A stretch of DNA of 64,000 nt. Source: Aureimonas sp. ME7. GTDB taxonomy: Bacteria; Pseudomonadota; Alphaproteobacteria; Rhizobiales; Rhizobiaceae. Position numbers and translations under genes: made by a program. The notes under the pieces are model-generated. The model saw nothing but the letters and a program-made list of their open reading frames with translations, had not been told where the DNA came from and made no database searches. Position 1 is the first letter of the stretch; each line of letters opens with the position of its first letter. The DNA lies in the NCBI RefSeq assembly GCF_903970965.1, contig NZ_CAJCKW010000011.1, positions 40,435 to 104,434 of the forward strand. The letters are read 5' to 3'. Positions 17,353 through 26,244 of this stretch are shown here, piece after piece.

Positions 17353-17367
17353 AGTTCGGAGAAGAGC

Positions 17368-18051
17368 GTGAGTTTGAAAGAGACCGAACGAGCCGGCGAG
17401 CGCTTGGAACAGGAATCCGCGAAGCGCGCGCACCGCTTCGGTTCCTGGGCCTCGACGGCGACCCGCCACAGCCCGTGGGAGGATGCACTGGGCATCGTCG
17501 CGGGGGTCACGCTGACGGCCGTCGGCATCTCGGTTCTCGGCTCGCTCGGCTTCCTGACCGGCGGGATGGCGGGCCTCGCCTTCGTGGTGCACTACCTTTC
17601 GGGGTGGAACTTCGGCCTCGTGTTCTTCTTGCTCAACCTGCCCTTTTACGGTCTCGCCATCGGTCGAATGGGCCGGGCCTTCACGATCAAGACGGCCTTC
17701 GCCGTCGTGCTGCTTTCGCTGATGACGGCGTTCAGCGGCGACTTTCTCCAGTTCGCCCATATCCAGCCGCTGTTCGGGGCCTGCCTCGGCGGCCTCATGC
17801 TCGGTTTCGGACTCCTCGCCCTGTTTCGCCATCGCTCAAGTGCGGGGGGCGTCGGTATCCTCGCCCTCTACCTGCAGGACCGTTTCGGCTGGCGCGCCGG
17901 GTTGACGCAGCTTGCCGTCGATCTTCTGGTGCTCGTCACCGCATTCACGGCCGTTTCTCCCGGCGCGGTCGCCTATTCCGTTCTCGGCGCTTTGGTGCTC
18001 AACCTGTTTCTGGCGATCAACCACCGGACGGACCGCTATCTCGCCGTCTGA
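17368..18051 (+). CDS. YitT-family membrane protein
   Basis: GTG start with GGAGAAGAG 5 bp upstream; 227 residues. After a charged 35-residue cytoplasmic N-terminus come about six membrane segments, starting DALGIVAGVTLTAVGISVLG, with GFLTGGMAGLAF and SAGGVGILALYLQ as typical YitT family turns. It lacks the C-terminal DUF2179 domain of Bacillus YitT and matches the shorter proteobacterial type. The transported substrate is unknown. Confidence 0.87.
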   Translation: MSLKETERAGERLEQESAKRAHRFGSWASTATRHSPWEDALGIVAGVTLTAVGISVLGSLGFLTGGMAGLAFVVHYLSGWNFGLVFFLLNLPFYGLAIGRMGRAFTIKTAFAVVLLSLMTAFSGDFLQFAHIQPLFGACLGGLMLGFGLLALFRHRSSAGGVGILALYLQDRFGWRAGLTQLAVDLLVLVTAFTAVSPGAVAYSVLGALVLNLFLAINHRTDRYLAV

Positions 18052-18090
18052 CATCTTGGCGGCAGGAGGGGGAGTCTTACCTCTTTCCTC

Positions 18091-20652
18091 GTGACCGCGC
18101 CGCTCCTCGCCCCTCCCCCGTCCTCGCCCGGCTTCGACCTGCCCGAACCCTTTTTGCGCTGGTTCGCGGACAAGGGATGGGCGCCGCGCCCGCACCAGCT
18201 CGATCTTCTGGCGCGTGCCGAAAACGGCGCCTCGGTTCTCCTGATCGCGCCAACGGGCGCCGGCAAGACGCTGGCCGGGTTCCTGCCCTCGCTGGTCGAT
18301 CTGTCGCGGCGTGGCCGCCGCAAGCCCGGAACACGCCCTCCGGGTGTCCACACCCTCTACATCTCGCCGCTGAAGGCGCTGGCCACCGATATCCGGCGCA
18401 ACCTGGAAAAGCCGGTCGAGGAGATTGGCCTCGGCGTCACGCTGGAAGCGCGCACCGGCGACACGTCTCAGTCGAAGCGCCAGCGGCAGAAGCTGAAGCC
18501 GCCCGACATCATGCTGACGACGCCGGAACAGCTGGCGCTCCTGATATCCGGCCCGGACGCCGACACGTTCTTCTCCGATCTCCGCTACGTCATCTTCGAC
18601 GAGCTGCATTCGCTCGTCGCTTCCAAGCGCGGCCATCTTCTGGCGCTGGGGCTGGCGCGCCTTCGCAAGCTGCGGCCGGCGATCCAGACGATCGGCCTGT
18701 CGGCGACCGTGACCGATCCGGACGAGCTGCGCGAATGGCTGGTGGCGCAGGGGCCGAACGCCGCTGAGATGGCCGACCTCATCACCGTGGACGGCGGCGC
18801 ACGGCCCGAAATCACCATCCTGAAGTCGCGCGAGCGCGTGCCCTGGCAGGGGCACATGGCGCGCTACGCGATGCCCGAAATCTATGAGGCGATCAAGGCG
18901 CACCGGACGACGCTGCTCTTCGTCAACACGCGCTCGCAGGCCGAGCTCCTGTTCCAGGAGCTTTGGCGCATCAACGAGGAAACGCTGCCCATCGCGCTTC
19001 ACCACGGCTCGCTCGACGTCTCGCAGCGCCGCCGCGTCGAGGCCGCGATGGCGGCCAACGAGCTGCGCGCCGTGGTGGCAACCTCGACGCTCGATCTCGG
19101 CATCGACTGGGGCGACGTCGATCTCGTGGTGCATGTCGGCGCGCCCAAAGGCGCCTCGCGCCTCGCCCAGCGGATCGGGCGCGCCAATCACCGGATGGAC
19201 GAGCCCTCGCGCGCCATTCTCGTGCCGGCCAACCGGTTCGAGGTGATGGAATGCCAAGCGGCGCTCGACGCCAACTATCTCGGCGCGCAGGATTCGCCGC
19301 CGATGCGCGAAGGCTGCCTCGACGTTCTCGCCCAGCACGTTCTCGGCATGGCCTGCGCCGCCCCGTTCCGATCGGACGATCTCCATGCCGAGGTCGTCAC
19401 CGCCTCGCCCTACCGCGACCTCAACCGGGAGACGTTCGACCGGGTGGTCGATTTCGTGGCGACGGGGGGCTACTCGCTCAAGGTCTACGACCGCTACGCC
19501 AAGATCCGCCTGACGGAAGACGGAACGTGGCGGGTGACGCACCCGTCCGTCGTCCAAGGCTACCGAATGAACGCCGGGACGATCATCGAATCCGAAAGCC
19601 TGCTCGTTCGCCTGATCCGCGCCAAGACCCGAAGCGGCATGGCGCGCGGCGGGCCGGTGCTCGGCAAGATCGAGGAGAACTTCCTAGAGACCTTAGCGAT
19701 AGGCGACACGTTCCTTTTCTCGGGGCAGGTGCTCAAGTTCGAAGGCATCCACGAGATGGAATGCCTTGTCACCAAGACGCGTGACGACGAGGCCAAGGTG
19801 CCGTACTACGGCGGCCAGAAGTTTCCGCTCACCACCTTTCTCGCCGCCAAGGTGCGAGAGATGCTGGCCGACCCGACGCAATGGGGCGCCCTGCCCTCCC
19901 AGGTCGGCGAATGGCTGGAGATTCAGAAACGCAAATCCGCCATTCCCGGCCCGAACGATCTCCTGATCGAGACCTTTCCGAACGGCAACCGCTTCTTCAT
20001 GGTGGCCTATCCGTTCGAGGGGCGTCTGGCGCACCAGACGCTCGGCATGCTCTTGACACGCCGGCTGGAGCGGGCGCGGGCCAAACCCCTCGGGTTCGTG
20101 GCGACCGACTACGCCCTGTCGATCTGGGGCCGGGCGGACCTCGGCGAGATGATCGGCAGCGGTCGCCTATCCTTGGAAGAACTGTTCGGCGAGGACATGC
20201 TGGGCGACGACCTGGAAGCCTGGATGGCCGATTCCTGGCTTCTGAAGCGCACCTTTCGCCAATGTGCGGTGATCGCGGGGCTCGTGATGAAGCGCCAGCC
20301 TGGGCGGGAGAAGACCGGTCGGCAGATGACCGTCTCGTCTGATCTCGTCTACGACGTCCTGCGCGCACACGAGCCGGACCACATCCTCCTGCGCGCCACC
20401 TGGGCGGACGCGGCGACGGGACTTCTCGACGTGCGGCGCGTGTCCGACCTCCTCGCCCGCATCAAGCGGCATATCCTCCACAAGAATCTCGAAGAGATCT
20501 CGCCGCTCGCCGTTCCCATCATGCTGGAAGCGGGCCGCGAGCGCATCGAGGGCGAGGCGCGGGACGATCTCCTGGCCGAGGCGATGGAAGAGGAACTGAT
20601 CATCAAGGCGCTCGGCGAGATGACGGATTTCCGGTCGAACTACCTGCGGTAA
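18091..20652 (+). CDS. Ligase-associated Lhr-Core DEXH-box DNA helicase
   Basis: This 853-residue helicase has Walker A APTGAGKT at 53-60, a DELH box near 170 and LSATV near 204. A second RecA domain follows (HHGSLDVSQRRR, VVATSTLDLGIDWGDVD, QRIGRANHR), then a winged helix and the Lhr-Core C-terminal domain. It matches the short Lhr-Core form that works with Exo, MPE and an ATP-dependent ligase rather than full-length Lhr. The GTG start lies 18 bp after a GGAGGGGGAG stretch, so the true start is slightly uncertain. Confidence 0.93.
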   Translation: MTAPLLAPPPSSPGFDLPEPFLRWFADKGWAPRPHQLDLLARAENGASVLLIAPTGAGKTLAGFLPSLVDLSRRGRRKPGTRPPGVHTLYISPLKALATDIRRNLEKPVEEIGLGVTLEARTGDTSQSKRQRQKLKPPDIMLTTPEQLALLISGPDADTFFSDLRYVIFDELHSLVASKRGHLLALGLARLRKLRPAIQTIGLSATVTDPDELREWLVAQGPNAAEMADLITVDGGARPEITILKSRERVPWQGHMARYAMPEIYEAIKAHRTTLLFVNTRSQAELLFQELWRINEETLPIALHHGSLDVSQRRRVEAAMAANELRAVVATSTLDLGIDWGDVDLVVHVGAPKGASRLAQRIGRANHRMDEPSRAILVPANRFEVMECQAALDANYLGAQDSPPMREGCLDVLAQHVLGMACAAPFRSDDLHAEVVTASPYRDLNRETFDRVVDFVATGGYSLKVYDRYAKIRLTEDGTWRVTHPSVVQGYRMNAGTIIESESLLVRLIRAKTRSGMARGGPVLGKIEENFLETLAIGDTFLFSGQVLKFEGIHEMECLVTKTRDDEAKVPYYGGQKFPLTTFLAAKVREMLADPTQWGALPSQVGEWLEIQKRKSAIPGPNDLLIETFPNGNRFFMVAYPFEGRLAHQTLGMLLTRRLERARAKPLGFVATDYALSIWGRADLGEMIGSGRLSLEELFGEDMLGDDLEAWMADSWLLKRTFRQCAVIAGLVMKRQPGREKTGRQMTVSSDLVYDVLRAHEPDHILLRATWADAATGLLDVRRVSDLLARIKRHILHKNLEEISPLAVPIMLEAGRERIEGEARDDLLAEAMEEELIIKALGEMTDFRSNYLR

Positions 20653-20665
20653 GCGAACCGCCGGT

Positions 20666-22228
20666 TCAGTAGCCTCCCGCCGATGTCAACCCGCCGAGGA
20701 AATCGGCGGCATCCCGGCGCATGGCCGCAACCTTGCGCTCGTCCATGCGATCGAGGGTCGAGATCGTGCGGGTCATCCGGTGATTGCGGGAAAGACGCTC
20801 GCGGTTGCGCGCCATGAAATCCCAATAGAGATAGTTGAACGGGCAAGCGTCCTCGCCCGTGCGCTGTTTCACGTCGTAGCGACAATGGCCGCAATAGTCC
20901 GACATCTTGTTGATGTAGTTGCCCGATGCGGCATAGGGCTTGGTGGCGAAGACACCGCCGTCGGCGTAGAGGATCATCCCGACGACATTGGGCATCTCCA
21001 CCCATTCGTAGGCGTCGTGATAAACGACGAGGTACCATTCCTGCACCTCGCTTGGGGAAAGCCCCGCGAGGAGGCAGAAGTTGCCGATCACCATCAGGCG
21101 CTGGATATGGTGCGCGAAGGCGTGTTGGGCCGTTTCGCCGATCGCCTGGGCGAGGCAGTTCATCTCGGTCTCGCCCGTCCAGAAGAAATCGGGAAGCGGG
21201 CGCTCCGCCCCCAGTTCGTTGCGGGTCCCGTAGCCCGGCATCTCGCGCCAGTAGACGCCGCGAATAAACTCGCGCCAGCCGATGATCTGACGGATGAAGC
21301 CTTCCGCGGCGTTGAGCGGCGCCTTCGCTTTCCGATACGAGGCTTCTACTGCCTCGCAGCATTCTCGAGGGGTGAGCAGCCCGCAATTCATGACCGCCGA
21401 AAGATGCGAGTGGAAGAGCAGCGGCTCGCCCTGCCGCATCGCGTCCTCGTAGGTGCCGAAGTCCGGAAGCGCCGTGTCGACGAACCATGCGAGGTAGCGA
21501 ACCGCGTCGCTACGCGTCACCGGATAGTCGAAATCCTCGAGCGAGCCGAAATGATTGCCGAAGCGCTGCGCCACGAGGTCGAGAACGTCTTGCGTCGTTT
21601 CGTCGGGTTCGAAGACGGGGCGAACCGGCACCGCGATGCGCTTAGGGAGAGGCTTGCGGTTCTCGGCGTCGAAGTTCCACCGCCCGCCCTCCGGCTTTCC
21701 GTCCGCCGTCATCAGGAAGCCGGTGCGCTCGCGCATGTGCCGGTAGAACGTCTCCATCAGGAGCGTCCGGCCTTCACCCGCCAGATCGGGAAACTCGTCC
21801 CACGGGCAAAGAAACCGGTCGTCGGGACGCAGTTCGACCGGCACGCCGAACGCAGCCTCCCACCCGCGCATCATCTCCAGGACTCGCCACTCGCTCGGCT
21901 CCGTGACGACGATGCGGGCGACCCGGTGCCGCTTCAGGGCCATTTCCAAGCTTTGCGTGAAGCTCGCCGCCCGATCCTCGCCGTCGAGCCGGATGTAGTC
22001 GACCCGGACGCCTTCGGCTTCGAGTTCCCCGGCGAAGTGGCGCATGGCTGCAAACAGGAAGGCGATCTTGCGCTGATGGTGGCGAACATAGGTCGCTTCC
22101 TCGTCGACCTCCGCCATCAACACCACGTCGCCGGGCTCGATGTCGGACAGGCTGGAAAGCCCACGCGTCAGTTGGTCGCCGAGAACGAAACGCAGGCTGG
22201 GCTTCAAGGGACGACTCCGGGAACGCAC
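20666..22228 (-). CDS. phrB: FeS-BCP photolyase (PhrB/CryB type, (6-4) photolyase-like)
   Basis: The 520-residue protein belongs to the bacterial cryptochrome/photolyase clade with an iron-sulfur cluster. Four cysteines at 358, 446, 449 and 462 have exactly the spacing of the [4Fe-4S] ligands in Agrobacterium PhrB (350, 438, 441, 454), in MNC and YCGHCRYD...DACPFN contexts. HHIQRLMVIGNF is a conserved FAD-domain block. PhrB repairs (6-4) photoproducts using light, with a lumazine antenna. It is tail to tail with the Lhr helicase, adding a second DNA-repair function to the region. Confidence 0.94.
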   Translation of the reverse strand: MRSRSRPLKPSLRFVLGDQLTRGLSSLSDIEPGDVVLMAEVDEEATYVRHHQRKIAFLFAAMRHFAGELEAEGVRVDYIRLDGEDRAASFTQSLEMALKRHRVARIVVTEPSEWRVLEMMRGWEAAFGVPVELRPDDRFLCPWDEFPDLAGEGRTLLMETFYRHMRERTGFLMTADGKPEGGRWNFDAENRKPLPKRIAVPVRPVFEPDETTQDVLDLVAQRFGNHFGSLEDFDYPVTRSDAVRYLAWFVDTALPDFGTYEDAMRQGEPLLFHSHLSAVMNCGLLTPRECCEAVEASYRKAKAPLNAAEGFIRQIIGWREFIRGVYWREMPGYGTRNELGAERPLPDFFWTGETEMNCLAQAIGETAQHAFAHHIQRLMVIGNFCLLAGLSPSEVQEWYLVVYHDAYEWVEMPNVVGMILYADGGVFATKPYAASGNYINKMSDYCGHCRYDVKQRTGEDACPFNYLYWDFMARNRERLSRNHRMTRTISTLDRMDERKVAAMRRDAADFLGGLTSAGGY

Positions 22229-22326
22229 GCCGTAGGGTTCGACGCTCCGCTAGATGTCGGCCCTTCAGTGCCCTTCAAGGAAGCCGCGCCGCAAGGCCGC
22301 ATCGCGCGAGGCCCTGCGGCAAGCCT

Positions 22327-23811
22327 TCAATGCCCCGCCGGCATGTCCAGCGCATCGCTTCGGTTCTGGACCGTCAGCTTGTCGACGAGGGTCTGCGAGG
22401 CGGCGTTGAGGCCAACGACGTCGACCACGGCGCCGTTTTTCCGGAACTTGAGGACGGCCTTATCAAGCGCGCCGACGCCCGTCAGGTCCCAGATATGGGC
22501 ACGGCTGACGTCGATGGTCACGCGGTCCAGCTCCTCCCGGAAGTCGAAGCTTTGCGTGAATTGGCCGGCGGAGGCGAAGAAGACCTGGCCCTCCACATGG
22601 TAGGTTCGCGCTCGTCCGCCATCCGAAAGCTCGGAGGTGACGCGGAAGATCTGGGCGATCTTGGAGGCGAAGAAGAGGCCGGACAGGAGAACGCCGGCAA
22701 AGACGCCGAGCGCCAGATTGTGCGTCCACACGACGATGACGACGACGGCCAGCATCACCACCGAAGAGCGGCGGGGATGGGTGACGAGGCTTTTCAGCGA
22801 GCCCCAGTCGAACGTGCCGATCGAGACCATGATCATGATGGCGACGAGCGCGGGCATCGGGATCACAGCGACCCAGGAGCCGAGCACCACGATCAGGAAC
22901 AGGAGCGCGATCCCCGCAAAGAGACACGACAAGCGCCCTCGCCCGCCGGAGCGGATGTTGATGCCGGACTGGCCGATCATCGCGCAACCCGCCATGCCGC
23001 CGAAGAAGCCGGTGACGAAGTTGCCGACGCCCTGCCCGAAGCACTCGCGGTTCTTGTGCGAGGACGTGTCGGTGAGATCGTCCACCACCTGCGCGGTCAT
23101 CAGCGATTCCAGAAGGCCGACGAGCGCGATCGCCACCGAATAGGGCAGGATGATGCGAAGCGTCTCGAGATCGAATGGAACATCCGGCACGAAGAAGGTC
23201 GGGAAGGAGGACGGCAGTTGGCCCATGTCGCCGACGGTGCGCACGTCGATGCCGAAGAACAGGACGACGGCGGTGATGACCACGATCGCGACCAGCGGCG
23301 ACGGCACCGCCTTCGTGAGCCTCGGGAAGAGGTAGATGATGCCGAGCGCGGCGGCGACCAAGACATAGGTCATGTTCGGCACGCCGACGAGCTCGGGCAT
23401 CTGCGCCAGGAAGATCAGGATCGCCAGCGCGTTGACGAAGCCGGTCATCACCGAGCGCGACACAAAGCGCATGAGATCGCCGAGGCGGCAGAAGCCGGCG
23501 ACCATCTGGACGAGGCCGGCGAGGGTCGTCGCGGCGAAGAGATATTGCAGCCCGTGGTCGCGCACGAGCGTCACCATGAGGACGGCGGTCGCGGCGGTGG
23601 CTGCCGAGATCATGCCGGGCCGGCCGCCGAAGATGGCGGTCAACACCGCGATTGAGAACGAGGCGTAGAGGCCGACCTGCGGATCGACGCCGGCGATGAT
23701 CGAGAAGGCGATCGCCTCCGGGATCAGGGCGAGCGCCACCACGAGGCCGGACAGAAGGTCGCCCCGCACATTGCCGAACCACTCGGCCTTCCAATTTTCA
23801 GTCGAGAACAT
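22327..23811 (-). CDS. SulP-family anion transporter with C-terminal STAS domain
   Basis: The start at 23811 ([20 protein letters not shown]) gives 494 residues. The transport domain opens [21 protein letters not shown] and contains [25 protein letters not shown], both hallmark SulP blocks, over roughly 12-14 helices. A STAS domain occupies about residues 405-494 ([33 protein letters not shown]). Substrates in the family include sulfate, bicarbonate and dicarboxylates. The short STAS and lack of a carbonic-anhydrase partner leave this open. Confidence 0.93.
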   Translation of the reverse strand: MFSTENWKAEWFGNVRGDLLSGLVVALALIPEAIAFSIIAGVDPQVGLYASFSIAVLTAIFGGRPGMISAATAATAVLMVTLVRDHGLQYLFAATTLAGLVQMVAGFCRLGDLMRFVSRSVMTGFVNALAILIFLAQMPELVGVPNMTYVLVAAALGIIYLFPRLTKAVPSPLVAIVVITAVVLFFGIDVRTVGDMGQLPSSFPTFFVPDVPFDLETLRIILPYSVAIALVGLLESLMTAQVVDDLTDTSSHKNRECFGQGVGNFVTGFFGGMAGCAMIGQSGINIRSGGRGRLSCLFAGIALLFLIVVLGSWVAVIPMPALVAIMIMVSIGTFDWGSLKSLVTHPRRSSVVMLAVVVIVVWTHNLALGVFAGVLLSGLFFASKIAQIFRVTSELSDGGRARTYHVEGQVFFASAGQFTQSFDFREELDRVTIDVSRAHIWDLTGVGALDKAVLKFRKNGAVVDVVGLNAASQTLVDKLTVQNRSDALDMPAGH

Positions 23812-24228
23812 AGGGAAACAACGAGGATCTCGACGACGTTTGCCCCTTCGCATGTCGGGTGCGGTCGGATGAACTTTGAGACTGCTTCGAATGTCCGCCG
23901 GGTCGGCTCGCCGGTTCTTTTCACACCTTGCTTCGTTGCCGATACTCACCGATGCCGCCGGCATCGGCTGCGATCGGCGCCTCGCAGGGCACGAAAACTC
24001 CTCGACGATCCTCCGCCGCGGACTTCCGAAACAGTCTCTGAAAACGTCGTCTGGATTGGCCGAGGGATAGGCGCCCGGCATAGCCACCCGGCAGGCCGGG
24101 TCCTTGTGCCCTTTCCTCTTGTCGCGTTCGGGCTCGGGAATCAAGTGCGGATCGTCGCAGTGCCTTGCCTTCGCCCCGTTTTTGGATTCGAAGAACGCTT
24201 GGAGAACATCGAGGACGACCCGACCCCC
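23812..24228. other. 417-bp divergent intergenic region with a 19-bp palindrome
   Basis: No gene is supported between SulP and MPE. CCGATGCCG (23949-23957) is followed after one base by its exact complement (to 23967), a 19-bp palindrome. A second stem ACCCGG-CAGG-CCGGGT is at 24086-24101. The region should carry divergent promoters and may encode a structured leader. No known riboswitch class was recognised. Open frames running through it lack starts with ribosome-binding sites. Confidence 0.5.
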
Positions 24229-24948
24229 ATGAACATGATCCAGCGGCGGATGCGGCAGGCCGAGGCGCAGGGGCTGGAAACGGCTGTGAACGGCGAGGTC
24301 ATGGTGTGCGACCCGTCGGGCGCGCTTTATGCGCCGAGCGAACGTGTGCTCGTGGTGTCGGACCTGCATCTGGAGAAGGGCGCCGCCTTCGCGCGGCGCG
24401 GCATGTTTCTGCCGCCCTACGACACGGCTGCAACGCTCTCACTTCTCGAGGCGGCGATCGCGCGCTACGAGCCTCGCTGCATCGTCGCGCTCGGCGACAG
24501 CTTCCACGATCGGAACGGCGCGGCGCTGATGCCGGACGAGCCGCGGGATCGACTGAAGGCGCTGATGACGGGCCGGGACTGGATCTGGATCACCGGCAAC
24601 CACGATCCCGAGCCGCCGGCCGATCTCGGCGGATTTTGCGCCGAGGAAGTGGCGATCGGAGCCTGGGTGCTGCGGCACGAGCCGACGCCCGGCCCGCGCG
24701 CCGGCGAGATCGCCGGCCACCTCCACCCCGTCGCCAAGGTGTCGGGCAACGGGCGCAGCGTTCGGGGGCCTTGCTTCGCTTCGGACGGGGCGCGAATGAT
24801 CATGCCATCCTTCGGCGTGACCACCGGGGGGCTCAACGTTCTGAGCCCGCCCTTCGACGGTCTCTTCGACCTCGGCCGAGCGCGCGCCCACGTCATCGGT
24901 GTGTCGCGGATCTATCCGATCCCCTTCGCCGCGCTTTGCCGGAGCTGA
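24229..24948 (+). CDS. Ligase-associated metallophosphoesterase (MPE/PdeM)
   Basis: The ATG at 24229 (MNMIQRRMRQAEAQG) has GAGGACG upstream and gives 239 residues. Calcineurin-like metal motifs appear in order: VSDLHLEKGAAFARRG, ALGDSFHD, TGNHDPE and GEIAGHLHP. This matches the MPE of the Lhr-Core gene cluster; the Pseudomonas putida homologue is a manganese-dependent endonuclease. Usually it is directly linked to the ligase, helicase and Exo; here it is 3.6 kb beyond the helicase. Confidence 0.9.
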   Translation: MNMIQRRMRQAEAQGLETAVNGEVMVCDPSGALYAPSERVLVVSDLHLEKGAAFARRGMFLPPYDTAATLSLLEAAIARYEPRCIVALGDSFHDRNGAALMPDEPRDRLKALMTGRDWIWITGNHDPEPPADLGGFCAEEVAIGAWVLRHEPTPGPRAGEIAGHLHPVAKVSGNGRSVRGPCFASDGARMIMPSFGVTTGGLNVLSPPFDGLFDLGRARAHVIGVSRIYPIPFAALCRS

Positions 24949-24952
24949 AGCC

Positions 24953-25447
24953 TCAATAGGCGACGGGCTGGGCCGAGACGAAGGCGATGACCACCAGCGA
25001 CAGGACGGCGACCGCCGTCAGCACGATGCGGAGCTGCGCGAACCAGGGCGTGACGATCCGCCCTTCGCGAATGGCGCCGACATCCCACACGCCTTGGACG
25101 ACGAGCACGACGGCCAGCCCGACGAAGCTCCAGGGCGAGGGTAGGAGAACGCAGACCCAGGCGGCGATGGCCGGCAGCACCGAAATCGCGAGCGTCGTCG
25201 GGCTCTGGCGTCGCGGCTCGTTCAGCGCCGCGCCCCAGCGGATGCCGCCGAGAAACGACAGGATGATCGCCCCGTAGGACAGGATCACGAAGGGCAGGTC
25301 GGGCAGCGGAATGATCTCGGAGCCGATCGCGATCAGATAGGCGCCGACGACGAAGGGAATGAGCCCGCCGAGCCCGAGGATCCAGGCGGCTCGCACCATC
25401 TGCTCGGCCCGGCTGCGCGGCGGGTGGAGGGAAGCGTCGTCGTGCAT
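24953..25447 (-). CDS. DUF3429 membrane protein (TMEM69-like)
   Basis: The start at 25447 (MHDDASLHPPRSRAEQMVRA) gives 164 residues and lies 5 bp downstream of the TIGR02186-type gene. Four to five membrane segments follow: WILGLGGLIPFVVGAYLI, VILSYGAIILSFLGGIRWG and LPAIAAWVCVLLP. ILSFLGGIRWG is the characteristic DUF3429 block. The function is not known. It ends a three-gene minus-strand operon with TauE and TIGR02186 genes. Confidence 0.82.
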   Translation of the reverse strand: MHDDASLHPPRSRAEQMVRAAWILGLGGLIPFVVGAYLIAIGSEIIPLPDLPFVILSYGAIILSFLGGIRWGAALNEPRRQSPTTLAISVLPAIAAWVCVLLPSPWSFVGLAVVLVVQGVWDVGAIREGRIVTPWFAQLRIVLTAVAVLSLVVIAFVSAQPVAY

Positions 25448-25452
25448 GAGGG

Positions 25453-26244
25453 TCAGTCCCGTTTGAAGATGATCCGGCCGAACCAGCCGGTGAAGATCGC
25501 AACGCCCACCGCCAGGAGACCGTAGAGCCCGCCGTCGGTCGAAGCGAAGCGGGATATCTGGCTCTCGATCCCCGTCTTGACCACCCACAGATCCTCCGAA
25601 CGCTCGCGAACGAAGACGCCGTCGCGAAAGAGGATCGCACGCGCCACATGGCGGCCCACCGGAAGGTCGGCCGGCAGGGTCAGGTTGGCGCGAAACAGGG
25701 TGGCGGAAACGAAGTCGATGTCGCCGACCGTTTCGGTGAAGAGGCCGCGCTGCGCGTTGAGGCGGCGAACGGCCTCGGCGAACTCCCGGCCGCGCTCGCT
25801 CTTAACTCCCTTGGCGTTGGGTGCCTCGAATTCGAGGTTCTCCGAACCGATGTCGAGTTGGCGCAGCGTCGTGGTCGGGGCGATGTCGCGCAGCGCGCGG
25901 GTGGATACGAGCGAATAGGAGCTCTGGACACCGTTGAAGCGCTCGGCGCCCCGGTTGATCCAAAGGCCGAAGAAGCGCTTCTTCTCGCGCACCACGATAT
26001 CGCGCCTCGGCCCTTCCAGGATGACGACGATATCGTAGCGCCCCTGCCGGAGAAGGCGCTGGTCGGCATTGTCGAGCGCGCCGAAGACGACGAGACGCGC
26101 GCCTCCGAAGTTGGTGCCGACCGAGATGGTCTCGGTGGACAGGCCGATCTCGAACGTTTCGGGCGCGAGAGGGTTCGTCTGCGCAATGGCGGCGGGCGCG
26201 AGCAGGCAGAGCCCGGCGGCCAGGAGAAGCTGAAGCCCCCTCAC
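25453..26244 (-). CDS. TIGR02186-family exported membrane-anchored protein
   Basis: GTG at 26244 overlaps the TauE stop codon (GTGA), giving 263 residues. A signal peptide (LQLLLAAGLCLLAPAAIAQ) precedes a periplasmic beta-rich domain (FEIGLSTETISVGTNFGGA, DIVVILEGPRRDIVVREK, FGLWINR), and one C-terminal helix (LYGLLAVGVAIFTGWFGRIIF) anchors it with a short FKRD tail. Members typically accompany TSUP/TauE transporters in alphaproteobacteria and may serve as a periplasmic partner, which is inferred from linkage. Confidence 0.85.
   Translation of the reverse strand: MRGLQLLLAAGLCLLAPAAIAQTNPLAPETFEIGLSTETISVGTNFGGARLVVFGALDNADQRLLRQGRYDIVVILEGPRRDIVVREKKRFFGLWINRGAERFNGVQSSYSLVSTRALRDIAPTTTLRQLDIGSENLEFEAPNAKGVKSERGREFAEAVRRLNAQRGLFTETVGDIDFVSATLFRANLTLPADLPVGRHVARAILFRDGVFVRERSEDLWVVKTGIESQISRFASTDGGLYGLLAVGVAIFTGWFGRIIFKRD

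Noticed and set aside
16393..18051. Possible degenerate ATP-dependent ligase between Exo and the Lhr helicase
   Set aside because: The two genes present are a clear methyltransferase and a YitT membrane protein; no KxDG ligase motif or nucleotidyltransferase pattern was seen.
22260..22326. Hairpin GCCGCA ... TGCGGC after the SulP gene as a terminator
   Set aside because: The stem is interrupted and no T-run follows on the minus strand.
23869..24228. N-terminal extension of the MPE gene through the intergenic region
   Set aside because: Family members begin close to the ATG at 24229, which has a ribosome-binding site; the extension has no domain character and crosses the palindrome.
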